Notes: generated from the letters alone by a model not told the origin. Positions 16,159-26,271 are shown, counted from the first letter of the stretch. The stretch: 36,931 bases of DNA from Plectonema radiosum NIES-515 (GCF_025753815.1 NZ_JAOWRF010000251.1:5794-42724), one strand, 5' to 3'. Numbers and translations are program-made.

Positions 16159-16416
16159 AACTGAGCATTCATCTTGGTTTGATGACATTGCATCAGTCTC
16201 AGTTAAGGGATACTGAGCAGCGACTGTATGCTTAAGTCCCACTAAAACACGGACACATGAAGCACGACGAAAGTCGTTTTCACTTCTTCGTCAAGAGCAG
16301 TGTCCGCTTGAAAGTGCCACAGCAATCGCTTAGACGAAGCATTGCAGCACAAGGCGCTTGCGTTAGAAGGCAAGGGCAAAGTTAATTTCAATCATTGATG
16401 ACTTCCAATTGGGAAG
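16159..16416 (+). promoter_or_regulatory. Structured leader region upstream of rplC
   Basis: Several stems can be drawn: AACTGAG/CTCAGTT (16159-16165 with 16198-16204), CGGACAC/GTGTCCG (16250-16256 with 16300-16306), and inside the latter two competing stems, ACGAC-GAAA-GTCGT (16264-16277) or GACGAA/TTCGTC (16266-16271 with 16287-16292). A small CTTCC/GGAAG hairpin at 16402-16416 is followed by ACATTTTT, like a weak terminator. The gap 15836-16598 has no open frame longer than a few codons. It may be the rplC mRNA leader or a small RNA (inference). Confidence 0.4.
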
Positions 16417-16598
16417 ACATTTTTGCCTATTTTGGTGAATAAATGAGTGAAAATAAACGGATTCAGCAACGCGATTAACGATACGCTTGTTGCTGCACAG
16501 AAACGTCAACTTGCAGCAAAATGCTCGAAACAGGGCATTGAAACGAGTGTTTGATGAATCCGATTTTAAAAGTAAGTAGATAAGGAGAGCCAGTAACT

Positions 16599-17234
16599 GT
16601 GTCTGTAGGCATTCTCGGCACCAAACTGGGCATGACCCAAATATTTGACGAAGCAGGAGTAGCCATTCCTGTCACCATCGTCCAAGCGGGACCATGCACG
16701 GTAACACAAGTAAAAACAAAACAGACCGACGGTTACTCTGCCATTCAAGTTGGCTATCGTGAAGTGAAGCCAAAGGCTTTAAACAAGCCTTTGCTGGGAC
16801 ATCTGGCAAAATCAGAGGCTTCAGCATTGCGTCACTTACGGGAATATCACATTGAGAACGCTAGTGAGTATTCTTTAGGTCAACAGATTACGGCAGATAT
16901 TTTTAGTGCAGGTCAAATTGTAGATATAAGCGGTAAAAGTATCGGTCGCGGTTTCGCAGGGAACCAGAAACGAAACAACTTTGGTCGTGGACCCATGTCA
17001 CACGGTTCCAAAAACCATAGAGCACCCGGTTCCATTGGTGCGGGTACAACACCCGGTCGTGTCTATCCAGGTAAGCGGATGGCAGGACGTTTGGGTGGCA
17101 AGCGCATCACAATTCGCAAGCTAACTGTAGTGCGAGTAGACCAAGAGCGGAACTTATTGCTAATCAAGGGAGCTATTCCTGGTAAGCCAGGAGCATTGAT
17201 AAGTATTATTCCAGCCAAAAAAGTTGGTAAGTAG
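16599..17234 (+). CDS. rplC: 50S ribosomal protein L3
   Basis: The 211-residue L3 is full length ([20 protein letters not shown] at the start, the [20 protein letters not shown] loop that reaches the peptidyl-transferase region, and [12 protein letters not shown] near the end). It nucleates 23S rRNA folding. The start is GTG with AAGGAG at 16582-16587. It is the first gene of the cluster; rpsJ, which precedes rplC in E. coli, is absent. It therefore probably carries the main promoter and leader of the block. Confidence 0.97.
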   Translation: MSVGILGTKLGMTQIFDEAGVAIPVTIVQAGPCTVTQVKTKQTDGYSAIQVGYREVKPKALNKPLLGHLAKSEASALRHLREYHIENASEYSLGQQITADIFSAGQIVDISGKSIGRGFAGNQKRNNFGRGPMSHGSKNHRAPGSIGAGTTPGRVYPGKRMAGRLGGKRITIRKLTVVRVDQERNLLLIKGAIPGKPGALISIIPAKKVGK

Positions 17235-17314
17235 TTATTGGTAAGTAGTTAGTGGTTATTAAAACAACCAACAAATAACAACGCTCCAACTAACGAAAGA
17301 CAAAGGACAAAAAA

Positions 17315-17950
17315 ATGACATTTGAGTGTGTAGTCAAAAATTGGCAAGGAGAACAAGTCGCAGAAAAAAGCTTCGACTTACGAGTTGCCAAAGAAGAAAC
17401 GGCGTCTCATATTGTGCATAGAGCCTTAGTGAGACAGATGACCAATGCTCGCCAAGGAACTGCCAGTACAAAGACCCGTGCAGAAGTTAGAGGTGGTGGT
17501 CGCAAACCGTGGCGGCAAAAAGGTACAGGAAGAGCGCGTGCGGGTTCAATTCGTTCACCTCTGTGGCGTGGTGGTGGTGTAATCTTTGGACCAAAGCCCA
17601 GAGATTATAACCTGAAGATGAACCGCAAAGAGCGGCGTTTAGCATTGCGGACAGCGTTTGCGAGTCGCATTGAGGATTTGATTGTAGTGGAAGAATTTGG
17701 CAACGAGTTTCAACGCCCGAAAACCAAAGAATTGGTACAAGCGATCGCACGTTGGGGTTCACAACCAGAAAGCAATACACTTTTAATCTTGTCGGAACGC
17801 ACCGAAAACGTTTATCTCTCAGCTCGCAACATCGAAAAACTAAAGTTAATTGCCGCTGACCAACTAAACATTTACGACTTGCTGCACGCTGACAAAATTG
17901 TCATTACAGCACCAGCTTTAGAAAAACTTCAGGAGGTCTACAGTGCCTAA
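17315..17950 (+). CDS. rplD: 50S ribosomal protein L4
   Basis: The 211-residue L4 has the basic Gly/Arg-rich extended loop ([19 protein letters not shown], about 50-70) that reaches into the peptide exit tunnel. In E. coli L4 also represses its own S10 operon through the leader; whether that happens here cannot be told. It ends inside rplW, with an 8-base overlap that suggests translational coupling. The spacer before it holds complementary AT-rich repeats. Confidence 0.97.
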   Translation: MTFECVVKNWQGEQVAEKSFDLRVAKEETASHIVHRALVRQMTNARQGTASTKTRAEVRGGGRKPWRQKGTGRARAGSIRSPLWRGGGVIFGPKPRDYNLKMNRKERRLALRTAFASRIEDLIVVEEFGNEFQRPKTKELVQAIARWGSQPESNTLLILSERTENVYLSARNIEKLKLIAADQLNIYDLLHADKIVITAPALEKLQEVYSA

Positions 17951-18257
17951 CTTTGACCCCCGTTATTTGCCCGACTTAGTGCGTCGCCCAATAGTCACCG
18001 AAAAAGCGACCATTGCAATGGAGCAGAATAAATACACTTTTGAAGTAATTCCCAAAGCAACCAAGCCAGAAATCAAAGCCGCAATTGAAAACTTGTTTGA
18101 TGTCAAGGTTGTCAAAGTGAATACCTCAAGACCACCTCGCAAAAAGCGGCGCGTTGGTAAATTTATTGGTTACAAACCCCAATACAAGAAAGCCATTGTC
18201 ACAGTGGCACCTGGGGACGAAGACAAGATTAGACAAGTTCTATTCCCAGAAGTGTAA
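17943..18257 (+). CDS. rplW: 50S ribosomal protein L23
   Basis: The 104-residue L23 lies at the tunnel exit and docks trigger factor and SRP. It shows the family pattern [12 protein letters not shown] at the start and [19 protein letters not shown] in the loop. The GTG start at 17943 overlaps the end of rplD and is preceded by a strong AGGAGGT (17931-17937) that lies within rplD. Confidence 0.96.
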   Translation: MPNFDPRYLPDLVRRPIVTEKATIAMEQNKYTFEVIPKATKPEIKAAIENLFDVKVVKVNTSRPPRKKRRVGKFIGYKPQYKKAIVTVAPGDEDKIRQVLFPEV

Positions 18258-18358
18258 AAAAGTTAGGAGTTATGAGTTAAATTCAATTCCTAACTCTTAA
18301 TTGCTAACTCTTAACTCCGCTCCTCCTAACTTAAAACTCCTAATTCTAAACTAAGATT
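18258..18358. repeat. Complementary heptamer arms in the rplW-rplB spacer
   Basis: The left side carries GTTAGGAGTTATGAGTTAA and the right side TAACTC and CTCCTAAC units that are its partial complement. Together they could form a long imperfect hairpin in the mRNA. The rplB-rpsS spacer has a similar pair. Confidence 0.65.
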
Positions 18359-19222
18359 ATGGGTACTCGTTCTTATCGCCCTTATACCCCCAGTACTCGC
18401 CAAGTTACTATCTCCGACTTCGCGGAAATTACCAAAACCGAGCCGGAAAAGTCTTTAACGACATACAAGCATCGTCCGAAAGGTAGAAATAACCAAGGGC
18501 GAATTACTAGCCGTAGGCGGGGTGGCGGACACAAACAACTTTACCGGATCGTCGATTTTAAACGTGATAAACGGAATATTCCGGCGAAAGTCGAAGCGAT
18601 TGAGTACGATCCAAACCGCAACGCCCGGATCGCCCTTTTGTTTTACCAAGATGGGGAAAAACGCTATATTCTTCATCCCAACGGTTTGAAAGTCGGGACA
18701 ACAGTTATTGCAGGACCGGAGGCACCCTTTGAAGATGGTAACGCCTTACCGTTGTCGAATATTCCCTTGGGTACTAGCGTTCACAACGTCGAGTTGACCC
18801 CAGGAAAAGGCGGTCAAATCGTTCGTTCCGCCGGTGCAACCGCCCAAGTTGTGGCGAAAGAAGGAAATTACGTTACCATCAAACTCCCTTCTGGCGAAGT
18901 CCGAATGATTCGGCGCGACTGCTACGCCACCATCGGACAAGTTGGTAACACCGACGCCAGAAACCTGAGTGCAGGTAAAGCAGGAAGAAACCGCTGGAAA
19001 GGTCGCCGTCCTAAGGTCAGAGGAAGCGTCATGAACCCAGTGGATCACCCACATGGTGGTGGTGAAGGTCGCGCTCCCATTGGTAGATCCGGTCCTGTGA
19101 CACCTTGGGGTAAACCTACCTTGGGTATGAAGACACGCAAGCGCAAGAAGCCAAGCAGCAAGTTTATTGTACGTCGTCGTCGTAAGTCTTCTAAACGCGG
19201 ACGCGGCGGACGCGAGTCTTAA
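18359..19222 (+). CDS. rplB: 50S ribosomal protein L2
   Basis: The 287-residue L2 is full length and binds 23S rRNA domain IV at the subunit interface. The RNA-binding domain (about 60-200) and the conserved [17 protein letters not shown] motif with the His implicated in peptidyl transfer are present, followed by a basic C-terminal tail ([19 protein letters not shown]). The ATG start follows a repeat-rich spacer without a clear Shine-Dalgarno sequence. Confidence 0.97.
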   Translation: MGTRSYRPYTPSTRQVTISDFAEITKTEPEKSLTTYKHRPKGRNNQGRITSRRRGGGHKQLYRIVDFKRDKRNIPAKVEAIEYDPNRNARIALLFYQDGEKRYILHPNGLKVGTTVIAGPEAPFEDGNALPLSNIPLGTSVHNVELTPGKGGQIVRSAGATAQVVAKEGNYVTIKLPSGEVRMIRRDCYATIGQVGNTDARNLSAGKAGRNRWKGRRPKVRGSVMNPVDHPHGGGEGRAPIGRSGPVTPWGKPTLGMKTRKRKKPSSKFIVRRRRKSSKRGRGGRES

Positions 19223-19335
19223 AAAGTTAGGAGTTATGAGTTGGGAGTTATGAGTTAAATATAATTTCTAACTCCTAATTCCTAACTCCTAATTCCAAAC
19301 TCCTAATTCCAAACTCCAAACTCCAAAATCTAATT
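19223..19335. repeat. Complementary heptamer arms in the rplB-rpsS spacer
   Basis: The left side has GGAGTTATGAGTTGGGAGTTA and the right side repeated CTAACTCCTAATTC, which are near complements. A long imperfect hairpin is possible in the transcript. Confidence 0.65.
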
Positions 19336-19614
19336 ATGGGTCGTTCTCTAAAAAAAGGTCCCTTCGTTGCGGATCATTTACTCAAAAAAATTGAAAAGCT
19401 CGACGCAATCAACAGAAAAGAAGTTATTAAAACTTGGTCGAGAGCTTCAACAATTTTGCCCCTAATGGTAGGACATACCATCGCTGTTCACAACGGACGC
19501 CAACACGTACCAGTTTTTGTCAATGAGCAAATGGTCGGACACAAATTAGGTGAATTTGCCCCGACACGGACATACAGGGGTCATGGAAAAAGTGATAAAA
19601 AAGCAGGGAGATAG
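19336..19614 (+). CDS. rpsS: 30S ribosomal protein S19
   Basis: The 92-residue S19 sits on the head of the small subunit next to S13 and contacts the A-site tRNA. It has the typical [16 protein letters not shown] start and the [22 protein letters not shown] end. Length and sequence are normal for cyanobacteria. Confidence 0.97.
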   Translation: MGRSLKKGPFVADHLLKKIEKLDAINRKEVIKTWSRASTILPLMVGHTIAVHNGRQHVPVFVNEQMVGHKLGEFAPTRTYRGHGKSDKKAGR

Positions 19615-19700
19615 AGTTATTGGTTAGTGGTTAGTTGTTAGTAGGAATTGAATTCAACTCACAATTAATAACCCTCCTAATAACAAAAAAGGAGAAACTT

Positions 19701-20057
19701 ATGGCAACTGATACTAAAGAAGTAAAAGCGATCGCCCGTTTTGTACGCATGTCTCCCTTGAAAGTGCGTCGCGTACTCGATCAAATTCGCGGCAGATCCT
19801 ATCGAGAAGCGCTGATTATCTTGGAATTCATGCCCTATCGTGCCTGCGAACCAGTATTAAAGCTGATTAGAAGCGCTGCCGCTAATGCCGAGCATAACGA
19901 TGGGTTAGATCGGACTAAATTGGTAATTACTCAAGCATACGCCGATCAAGGTCCAGTCCTAAAACGGTTCCAACCAAGAGCGCAAGGTCGAGCTTACCAA
20001 ATTCGCAAGCCGACATGTCACATTACAGTAGCAGTTGCCACTGGTGCGGCTGAATAA
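19701..20057 (+). CDS. rplV: 50S ribosomal protein L22
   Basis: The 118-residue L22 lines the exit tunnel with its beta-hairpin (about 80-100, [18 protein letters not shown]). The frame is open further upstream to 19635, but the ATG at 19701 with AAAGGAGAAA just before it and the family start ([17 protein letters not shown] soon after) fix the start. The upstream extension is repeat DNA. Confidence 0.96.
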   Translation: MATDTKEVKAIARFVRMSPLKVRRVLDQIRGRSYREALIILEFMPYRACEPVLKLIRSAAANAEHNDGLDRTKLVITQAYADQGPVLKRFQPRAQGRAYQIRKPTCHITVAVATGAAE

Positions 20058-20110
20058 GCTTGTCTCAGTAAAAAAATTGCGTACAGTCAGAAATTTTAGA
20101 GGAACTATTT

Positions 20111-20866
20111 GTGGGACAAAAAATTCATCCAGTCGGTTTTCGACTGGGTATTACTCAAGAACACCAATCACGTTGGTTTGCCGTTCCTGACCGTTATCCA
20201 GAACTTCTTCAAGAAGACTACAAACTCCGCAACTACATAGAAAAAAAGCTAGGTAAATACGCTCAGAACAATGCCGGGATCTCGGAAGTGCGAATTGAGC
20301 GCAAAGCAGACCAAATCGACTTAGAAGTACGTACAGCTCGACCGGGTGTAGTTGTAGGTCGAGGTGGACAAGGTATTGAAGCATTGCGTACCGGACTTCA
20401 AGACTTGTTAGGCGGCAATCGCCAAATTCGCATTAACGTAGTTGAAGTACAACGAGTTGATGCCGATGCTTATTTGATTGCGGAATACATCGCTCAACAA
20501 TTGGAACGCCGCGTTTCCTTCCGTCGCGTAGTGCGTCAAGCCATCCAACGCGCTCAACGTGCTGGTGTGCAAGGCATTAAAGTTCAAGTAGGCGGTCGGC
20601 TCAACGGTGCAGAAATTGCCCGGACAGAGTGGACTCGTGAAGGTAGAGTACCTCTACATACCTTACGGGCTGATATTGACTACTCTTGCTGTACCGCCAA
20701 AACCATTTACGGCATTCTCGGTATCAAAGTGTGGGTGTTTAAAGGAGAAATTATTCCCGGACAAGAAGAAACTCCTTCCCAACCAACAACCAGAGATCGC
20801 GAACCTCGTCGTCGTCAACAACAACGTCGTCGCCAACAATTTGAAGATCGTTCAAATGAAGGATAA
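20111..20866 (+). CDS. rpsC: 30S ribosomal protein S3
   Basis: The 251-residue S3 helps form the mRNA entry channel. It has the KH-type RNA-binding domain with the GRGG loop ([14 protein letters not shown], about 77-90) and the C-terminal S3 domain. It carries a tail of about 35 residues rich in Gln, Arg and Glu ([15 protein letters not shown]), longer than in E. coli, as often seen in cyanobacteria. The GTG start at 20111 follows AGAGGAAC. Confidence 0.97.
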   Translation: MGQKIHPVGFRLGITQEHQSRWFAVPDRYPELLQEDYKLRNYIEKKLGKYAQNNAGISEVRIERKADQIDLEVRTARPGVVVGRGGQGIEALRTGLQDLLGGNRQIRINVVEVQRVDADAYLIAEYIAQQLERRVSFRRVVRQAIQRAQRAGVQGIKVQVGGRLNGAEIARTEWTREGRVPLHTLRADIDYSCCTAKTIYGILGIKVWVFKGEIIPGQEETPSQPTTRDREPRRRQQQRRRQQFEDRSNEG

Positions 20867-20867
20867 A

Positions 20868-21003
20868 GGGGCATGGGGCATGGGGCATGGGGCATGGGGC
20901 ATGGAAAGAATTTATCATAACTAATTCTAAATTTCCATTGCCCATTGCCCATTGCCCATTGCCCATTGCCCATTGCCCATTGCCCATTGCCCATTGCCCA
21001 AAT
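20868..21003. repeat. GGGGCAT and CCCATTG heptamer arrays between rpsC and rplP
   Basis: Five GGGGCAT units (20868-20903) are followed after a short linker by about nine CCCATTG units (20937-21000). The two arrays are partly complementary (GGGCA with TGCCC) and could pair. The second array ends at the AAATC just before the rplP ATG, so it replaces any Shine-Dalgarno sequence. Confidence 0.85.
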
Positions 21004-21004
21004 C

Positions 21005-21430
21005 ATGTTAAGTCCTAGAAGAACTAAATTCCGCAAACAACAACGCGGACGGATGTGCGGTGTAGCTACCCGTGGTAGCAGCCTGAACTTTGGCGATTTT
21101 GCCCTCCAAGCACAAGAACCAGCTTGGATTACCTCCCGGCAAATAGAGGCTTCGCGTCGAGCAATGACTCGTTATATCCGTCGGGGTGGTAAAATCTGGA
21201 TTCGTATTTTCCCAGACAAACCTGTAACCATGCGTCCCGCAGAAACTCGGATGGGTTCCGGTAAAGGTTCGCCGGAATTTTGGGTAGCAGTCGTTAAGCC
21301 AGGACGGATTTTATTTGAAATTGCTGGCGTTACTGAAGAAATCGCTCGCGAAGCAATGCGCTTGGCAGCTTTTAAGTTACCAATTAAAACTAAGTTCATT
21401 TCACGCTCCGAATCGGAGCCGCAGGAGTAA
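21005..21430 (+). CDS. rplP: 50S ribosomal protein L16
   Basis: The 141-residue L16 lies near the A-site tRNA and is needed for peptidyl-transferase activity. The family start [17 protein letters not shown] sets the ATG at 21005; an upstream in-frame extension is only the CCCATTG repeat. [19 protein letters not shown] is the conserved central stretch. It is four bases from rpmC. Confidence 0.97.
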   Translation: MLSPRRTKFRKQQRGRMCGVATRGSSLNFGDFALQAQEPAWITSRQIEASRRAMTRYIRRGGKIWIRIFPDKPVTMRPAETRMGSGKGSPEFWVAVVKPGRILFEIAGVTEEIAREAMRLAAFKLPIKTKFISRSESEPQE

Positions 21431-21433
21431 ATC

Positions 21434-21661
21434 ATGCCTCTGCCTAAAGTTTCAGAAGCAAGAGAATTAAGTGACGAAAAATTGTCTGATGAAATTCTTG
21501 CTGTGAAAAAGCAACTATTTCAACTGCGCTTGCAAAAAGCAACCAGACAATTAGAAAAACCCCATCAATTCAAACATGCTCGACACCGTTTAGCCCAGTT
21601 GCTGACAGTAGAAACAGAGCGCAAACAACAAGCAACTGAATTGGTTAAAGAAGAAAAGTAG
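21434..21661 (+). CDS. rpmC: 50S ribosomal protein L29
   Basis: The 75-residue L29 is a two-helix protein near the exit tunnel. The family signature [20 protein letters not shown] is clear, and the Glu/Lys-rich tail is ordinary. It is tightly packed between rplP and rpsQ (3 and 6 bases), so translation is probably coupled. Confidence 0.96.
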   Translation: MPLPKVSEARELSDEKLSDEILAVKKQLFQLRLQKATRQLEKPHQFKHARHRLAQLLTVETERKQQATELVKEEK

Positions 21662-21667
21662 GAGATT

Positions 21668-21919
21668 ATGGCAGTCAAAGAACGAGTTGGTTTGGTAGTG
21701 AGCGACAAAATGCAAAAAACGGTGGTAGTCGCCATTGAAAACCGCGCCCCTCACCCCAAGTACGGCAAGATTGTAGTGAATACCCAGCGCTATAAAGTCC
21801 ACGACGAAGAAAACAAATGTAAAGTGGGCGATCGCGTTCGCATTCAGGAAACTCGACCCCTGAGCAAAACCAAGCGCTGGCAAGTCACAGAAATCCTCAA
21901 TACTAAAGCGACAACGTAA
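21668..21919 (+). CDS. rpsQ: 30S ribosomal protein S17
   Basis: The 83-residue S17 is an OB-fold protein that binds 16S rRNA early in assembly. [20 protein letters not shown] and the motif [18 protein letters not shown] are typical. AGGAG (21659-21663) overlaps the stop of rpmC and precedes the ATG. Confidence 0.96.
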   Translation: MAVKERVGLVVSDKMQKTVVVAIENRAPHPKYGKIVVNTQRYKVHDEENKCKVGDRVRIQETRPLSKTKRWQVTEILNTKATT

Positions 21920-21962
21920 TAGTTGGCGCGTTTTCGCTCCAACCTCACAAGGAAGAAAAATT

Positions 21963-22337
21963 GTGATTCAATCCCAGACCTACCTCAATGTCGCAGATAA
22001 TAGCGGCGCCCGCAAATTAATGTGTATCCGCGTTTTAGGCGGAGGCGGAGGAAATCGTCGTTATGGCGGTGTCGGCGATAAAATTATTGCCGTTGTTAAA
22101 GATGCCATTCCTAACATGGCAGTAAAAAAATCTGATGTAGTGGAAGCGGTTATTGTTCGCACCCGCAAAGCCATGAACCGTGATAGCGGTATGAGTATCC
22201 GCTTTGACGACAACGCCGCAGTAATCATCAACAAAGATGGGAATCCAAGAGGTACGCGCGTTTTCGGACCAGTGGCACGGGAATTGCGCGAGAAAAACTT
22301 TACCAAAATCGTTTCTTTGGCTCCGGAGGTGCTGTAA
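21963..22337 (+). CDS. rplN: 50S ribosomal protein L14
   Basis: The 124-residue L14 forms part of the subunit interface near the GTPase-factor site. It contains [20 protein letters not shown] and the [14 protein letters not shown] stretch. The start codon is GTG with AAGGAAG upstream. Its stop overlaps the rplX start by one base (TAATG). Confidence 0.97.
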   Translation: MIQSQTYLNVADNSGARKLMCIRVLGGGGGNRRYGGVGDKIIAVVKDAIPNMAVKKSDVVEAVIVRTRKAMNRDSGMSIRFDDNAAVIINKDGNPRGTRVFGPVARELREKNFTKIVSLAPEVL

Positions 22338-22687
22338 TGGCAAAACAGCCGAAACCTAAAGTTTTTTATAAAATGCACATCAAAACTGGGGACACCGTGC
22401 AAGTGATTGCCGGCAAAGACAAAGGCAAAGTTGGTGAAATAGTCAAAGCACTTCCCCAAGTTAGTCAAGTCATTGTCAAAGGCGTCAACATTAAAACTAA
22501 GCACGTAAAACCCCAAGCCGAAGGTGAATCGGGACGCATTCTTACCCAAGAATTCCCAATTCATAGTTCCAACGTAATGCTTTATTCAACCAAGCAAAAC
22601 GTTGCTAGTCGCATCTGCTACACCACAACCCAAGAAGGGAAGAAGGTACGGATGTTAAAGAAAACCGGCGAGATACTTGATAAATAG
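22337..22687 (+). CDS. rplX: 50S ribosomal protein L24
   Basis: The 116-residue L24 initiates 50S assembly and sits near the tunnel exit. The KOW motif ([20 protein letters not shown], about 16-35) is clear. Its ATG shares the last A of rplN's TAA, which implies coupled translation. Confidence 0.96.
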   Translation: MAKQPKPKVFYKMHIKTGDTVQVIAGKDKGKVGEIVKALPQVSQVIVKGVNIKTKHVKPQAEGESGRILTQEFPIHSSNVMLYSTKQNVASRICYTTTQEGKKVRMLKKTGEILDK

Positions 22688-22893
22688 TTATGAGTTAGAA
22701 GTGAGGAGTTAGGAATTAACGGGTTTAACTTATAACTCATAACTTTTTAAGAAATAGTTAGGAGTTAGAAGTGAGGAGTTAGGAATTAACGGATTTAACT
22801 TATAACTCATAACTTTTTAAGAAATAGTTAGGAGTTAGAAGTGAAAAGTTAAGAATAAACGGGTTTAACTCATAACTCATAACTCATAACTCA
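22684..22893. repeat. 70-bp tandem repeat (3 copies) between rplX and rplE
   Basis: Units start with ATAGTTA at 22684, 22754 and 22824, a period of 70 bases. Each unit carries GTTATGAGTTAG- or GTTAGGAGTTAG-type sequence at its left and TAACTCATAACT at its right, so each unit can fold on itself. The third copy ends in extra TAACTCA heptamers. This is the longest spacer in the L3 to L15 part of the cluster (254 bases) and holds no gene. Confidence 0.85.
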
Positions 22894-22941
22894 TAACTTC
22901 TTTTCCCCTGACCAAGACCAGGGATAAACAAGAAAAAAAAT

Positions 22942-23490
22942 ATGGCACCAACAAGACTCAAAAATTTATACCAAGAGACAATCGTCCCCAAACTGATGAA
23001 TCAGTTTCAATACACCAACATTCATCAGGTTCCGAAATTACTAAAAATTACGGTGAATCGGGGATTGGGGGAAGCTGCTTCCAACGCGAAAGCATTAGAA
23101 GCCTCATTAAATGAAATTGCGGTGATTACAGCTCAAAAGCCTGTAGTCACGCGGGCAAAAAAGGCGATCGCTGGCTTCAAAATTCGTCAAGGAATGCCTG
23201 TTGGAATCATGGTGACACTTAGAGGCGAACGAATGTACGCCTTTATCGACCGACTGATCAGCCTTTCCTTGCCTAGAATTAGAGACTTTCGCGGCATTAG
23301 TCCCAAAAGCTTTGATGGTCGGGGAAATTACACTCTCGGCGTCAGAGAACAGTTAATTTTTCCAGAAGTCGAGTACGACAGCATCGATCAAGTACGTGGT
23401 ATGGATATTTCCATCATCACCAGCGCAAAAAATGACGAAGAGGGACGCGCGTTACTCAAAGAAATGGGAATGCCCTTTCGCGATCAATAA
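22942..23490 (+). CDS. rplE: 50S ribosomal protein L5
   Basis: The 182-residue L5 binds 5S rRNA in the central protuberance. [19 protein letters not shown] and the [20 protein letters not shown] motif are diagnostic. A normal start ATG follows an A-rich stretch. No rpsN follows, in contrast to E. coli, and rpsH comes directly after 21 bases. Confidence 0.97.
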   Translation: MAPTRLKNLYQETIVPKLMNQFQYTNIHQVPKLLKITVNRGLGEAASNAKALEASLNEIAVITAQKPVVTRAKKAIAGFKIRQGMPVGIMVTLRGERMYAFIDRLISLSLPRIRDFRGISPKSFDGRGNYTLGVREQLIFPEVEYDSIDQVRGMDISIITSAKNDEEGRALLKEMGMPFRDQ

Positions 23491-23511
23491 GTTCAGTTAT
23501 ACGAGGGAACG

Positions 23512-23913
23512 ATGGCGGCTAACGACACAATTGCAGATATGCTGACGCGCATCCGCAATGCTACTATGGCGAGGCATCAAACAACACTAGTGCCAGCGAC
23601 AAAAACAACCCGTAGTATTGCTAAAGTGCTTCGTGAAGAAGGCTTTATTTCCGAATACGAAGAAGCAGAAGATGGAGTAAAGCGTAACTTGGTGATTGCC
23701 CTGAAATACAAGGGTAAAAATCGCCAGCCTCTAATTACCGCTTTAAAGCGAGTGAGCAAACCAGGCTTGCGAGTTTACTCTAACAAAAAAGAATTACCAC
23801 GGGTATTAGGTGGTATTGGCATTGCGATTATTTCTACATCCAGTGGCATCATGACCGATCGCGAAGCGCGACGTCAGAACTTGGGTGGTGAAGTGCTTTG
23901 CTACGTTTGGTAG
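23512..23913 (+). CDS. rpsH: 30S ribosomal protein S8
   Basis: The 133-residue S8 binds helix 21 of 16S rRNA; in E. coli it also represses the spc operon at rpl[19 protein letters not shown] and the C-terminal [25 protein letters not shown] are typical. GAGGGAA lies just upstream of the ATG. Confidence 0.97.
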   Translation: MAANDTIADMLTRIRNATMARHQTTLVPATKTTRSIAKVLREEGFISEYEEAEDGVKRNLVIALKYKGKNRQPLITALKRVSKPGLRVYSNKKELPRVLGGIGIAIISTSSGIMTDREARRQNLGGEVLCYVW

Positions 23914-23985
23914 TCAACAGTCAATGGTCAACAGTCAATGGTCAACAGTCAATGGTCAACAGTCAATGGTCAACAGTCAATAGAC
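23914..23985. repeat. AGTCAATGGTCAAC 14-bp tandem repeat between rpsH and rplF
   Basis: Units of AGTCAATGGTCAAC, themselves two related heptamers, occur about five times directly after the rpsH stop codon. The following AGACTTTTGACTC includes a short complement (TTGACT). Confidence 0.85.
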
Positions 23986-24043
23986 TTTTGACTCTGGATT
24001 TTGGAATGGGTGACTCTTGGCTTAGGACAAAGGATAAAAATTT

Positions 24044-24589
24044 ATGTCTCGAATTGGTAAACGTCCAATTACAGTTCCAGCAATTGTACAAATAACAATT
24101 GACGGCACAAAAGTTGTGGTGAAAGGTCCCAAAGGTGAACTTTCTCGCGACCTGCCGACTAATGTGAGTGTCTCTCAAGATGGGGAAATATTACTTGTAA
24201 ATCGGCGGGATGATTCCCGCACATCTCGGCAGCTACACGGGTTATGCCGTACCTTAGTTGCCAACATGGTAGAAGGAGTTTCCACAGGTTTTCAACGTCG
24301 GTTGGAAATTCAAGGGGTAGGTTATAGGGCACAACTTCAAGGTCGTAACCTCGTCTTGAATATGGGTTATAGCCATCAAGTGCAAATTCCCCCACCAGAC
24401 GGAATTCAGTTTGCAGTTGAAGGTACCACTAACGTCATCGTTAGCGGGTATGACAAAGAAATAGTAGGCAACACCGCAGCGAAAATTCGCGAAGTTCGCC
24501 GACCAGAACCTTATAAAGGTAAAGGTATTCGCTACGCTGGTGAAGTGGTCAGACGTAAAGCTGGTAAGACTGGTAAAGGTAAGAAGTAA
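24044..24589 (+). CDS. rplF: 50S ribosomal protein L6
   Basis: The 181-residue L6 lies near the sarcin-ricin loop and stabilises factor binding. [13 protein letters not shown] and the C-terminal signature [20 protein letters not shown] are diagnostic. AAAGGATAAAA precedes the ATG. It is two bases from rplR. Confidence 0.97.
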   Translation: MSRIGKRPITVPAIVQITIDGTKVVVKGPKGELSRDLPTNVSVSQDGEILLVNRRDDSRTSRQLHGLCRTLVANMVEGVSTGFQRRLEIQGVGYRAQLQGRNLVLNMGYSHQVQIPPPDGIQFAVEGTTNVIVSGYDKEIVGNTAAKIREVRRPEPYKGKGIRYAGEVVRRKAGKTGKGKK

Positions 24590-24591
24590 AA

Positions 24592-24954
24592 ATGAAACTT
24601 ACTCGCAAAGAATCTAAACAGCGTCGCCATCGACGCGTCCGTGGGAAAGTAAGCGGTTCTGAAGAACGTCCGCGTTTAGCTGTATTTCGCTCGAACGAGC
24701 ATATTTATGCTCAGATAATTGATGATACCAAGCATCACACAATTGTGGCAGCTTCGAGTGTAGAACCAGATTTAAAATCTAATTTGGCTACAGGAGCGAA
24801 CCGCGAAGCATCAGTTCAAGTTGGCAAGTTGATTGCAGCGCGATCGCTCGAAAAAGGCATTACTCAAGTAGTTTTTGATCGCGGTGGTAATTTATATCAT
24901 GGTCGGATCAAAGCTTTAGCTGATGCTGCACGGGAAGCCGGCTTAGATTTCTAA
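24592..24954 (+). CDS. rplR: 50S ribosomal protein L18
   Basis: The 120-residue L18 binds 5S rRNA with L5. It has an Arg/Lys-rich N-terminus and the signature [17 protein letters not shown], ending in [26 protein letters not shown]. It starts two bases after rplF, so the pair is probably translated as a unit. Confidence 0.97.
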   Translation: MKLTRKESKQRRHRRVRGKVSGSEERPRLAVFRSNEHIYAQIIDDTKHHTIVAASSVEPDLKSNLATGANREASVQVGKLIAARSLEKGITQVVFDRGGNLYHGRIKALADAAREAGLDF

Positions 24955-25101
24955 AATTAGTAATTAGTTAGTGGTTAGTTAATAGTGGATAGTAGTTAGT
25001 GGGAGCGTGGATAGTAGAACAACGCTCCAAATAACAACCCTCCAAATAACAACGCTCCAACTAACAAATAACAACCAACAACGAACAATCAATAGCATTA
25101 A
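24955..25101. repeat. Complementary GTTAGT / ACTAAC arms in the rplR-rpsE spacer
   Basis: GTTAGTGGGAGCG on the left (24995-25007) and CGCTCCAACTAAC on the right pair with one mismatch. Several further AGTTAG and AACAAC units extend the arms. A large hairpin is possible in the mRNA. Confidence 0.65.
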
Positions 25102-25103
25102 TT

Positions 25104-25631
25104 ATGGCAACCGAGCGTAAAAATAAAACAAAACGCGCCAAGAAAGAAGAGACAACCTGGCAAGAACGGGTGATTCAGATCCGACGCGTCAGTAAGGTCG
25201 TTAAGGGAGGTAAAAAACTCAGCTTCCGAGCGATCGTTGTCGTTGGTAACGAACGCGGTCAAGTCGGTGTGGGAGTAGGTAAAGCTTCAGATGTAATTGG
25301 TGCCGTAAAAAAAGGCGTAGCCGACGGCAAAAAGCATCTAATCGAAATCCCCATGACCAAATCCAACTCCATTCCCCATCCTATTGATGGTACCGGTGGT
25401 GGCGCAAAAGTCATGATGCGACCAGCATCCCCTGGAACCGGGGTAATTGCCGGTGGTGCTGTCCGTACCGTATTGGAGTTAGCTGGAGTTCGCAACATTT
25501 TAGCCAAACAACTCGGCTCCAACAATCCACTCAACAATGCTAGAGCCGCAGTTAATGCCCTATCTACCCTGCGTACCTTCGCCCAAGTTGCCGAAGATAG
25601 AGGTGTTCCCATTGAGAATCTATACATTTAA
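25104..25631 (+). CDS. rpsE: 30S ribosomal protein S5
   Basis: The 175-residue S5 contributes to the mRNA entry site and decoding accuracy. It has the dsRNA-binding-like N-terminal part ([20 protein letters not shown]) and the [20 protein letters not shown] stretch. The N-terminal extension is short and Lys-rich. No rpmD (L30) follows, which is normal in cyanobacteria. Confidence 0.97.
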   Translation: MATERKNKTKRAKKEETTWQERVIQIRRVSKVVKGGKKLSFRAIVVVGNERGQVGVGVGKASDVIGAVKKGVADGKKHLIEIPMTKSNSIPHPIDGTGGGAKVMMRPASPGTGVIAGGAVRTVLELAGVRNILAKQLGSNNPLNNARAAVNALSTLRTFAQVAEDRGVPIENLYI

Positions 25632-25720
25632 TAAGTCAAAAGTCAAGAGTCAAAAGTCAAAAATTCACTGACTATTGACCATTAACCATTGACCATTAAC
25701 CATTGACCATTGACAAAATT
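25632..25720. repeat. AGTCAAAAGTC and CCATTGA arrays in the rpsE-rplO spacer
   Basis: Three AGTCAA(A/G)-type units on the left are followed by about five CCATTGA or CCATTAA heptamers. Their junction pairs (GTCAA with TTGAC). The ATG of rplO follows four bases after the last of these repeats. Confidence 0.8.
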
Positions 25721-26164
25721 ATGAGACTAAATGATGTTCGTCCTCAAAAAGGCTCGAAAAAACGGAAGAAGCGTGTAGGTAGGGGTATTTCTGCCGGTCA
25801 AGGTGCCAGTGCTGGTTTAGGTATGCGGGGTCAAAAATCTCGCTCTGGTAGCAGCACCCGACCTGGTTTTGAAGGTGGTCAACAGCCGTTGTATCGCCGT
25901 ATCCCTAAGTTAAAGGGCTTTCCAGTTATTAATCGTAAAAATTACACTACGATTAATGTAGAGAAACTAGCTTCCCTTCCTGCCAATACAGAAGTTACTT
26001 TGGAATCTTTAAAGGCATCAGGTATTATCACTAGTGCCAAAGCACCATTGAAAATTTTGGGCAATGGGGAATTGAGCGTTGCGCTCAATGTTAAAGCAGC
26101 AGCTTTCACAAGCCAAGCTCGAAGCAAAATTGAGGCAGCTGGTGGGAGTTGTGAAGTTTTATAA
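25721..26164 (+). CDS. rplO: 50S ribosomal protein L15
   Basis: The 147-residue L15 is a late-assembly 50S protein with a Gly/Arg-rich N-terminal part ([30 protein letters not shown]). A TTG at 25703 would extend it only into repeat DNA, so the ATG at 25721 ([14 protein letters not shown]) is preferred. secY follows 107 bases later. Confidence 0.97.
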   Translation: MRLNDVRPQKGSKKRKKRVGRGISAGQGASAGLGMRGQKSRSGSSTRPGFEGGQQPLYRRIPKLKGFPVINRKNYTTINVEKLASLPANTEVTLESLKASGIITSAKAPLKILGNGELSVALNVKAAAFTSQARSKIEAAGGSCEVL

Positions 26165-26271
26165 TGATGTTCGCGAAGCGTCTCCGTAGAAGAAGGATGA
26201 AAAATATATACTTCAAATTTTATACTTCTGACGAGCGTACTTCACACTTCATACTTCAAAGGTAGCCCTTT

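Noticed and set aside
16264-16277. Group II intron domain V, suggested by the GAAA-capped hairpin
   Set aside because: The rest of domain V and any intron-encoded reverse transcriptase are absent; the stem is only five pairs.
16443-16478. Eleven-codon leader peptide before rplC (MSENKRIQQRD)
   Set aside because: It has no Shine-Dalgarno sequence and no run of regulatory codons; such short frames are expected by chance.
15468-16598. tRNA or other known structured RNA gene in the large gap
   Set aside because: No T-loop GGTTCRANTC-like box with matching acceptor stem, and no resemblance to tmRNA, 6S or RNase P RNA that could be recognised by eye.
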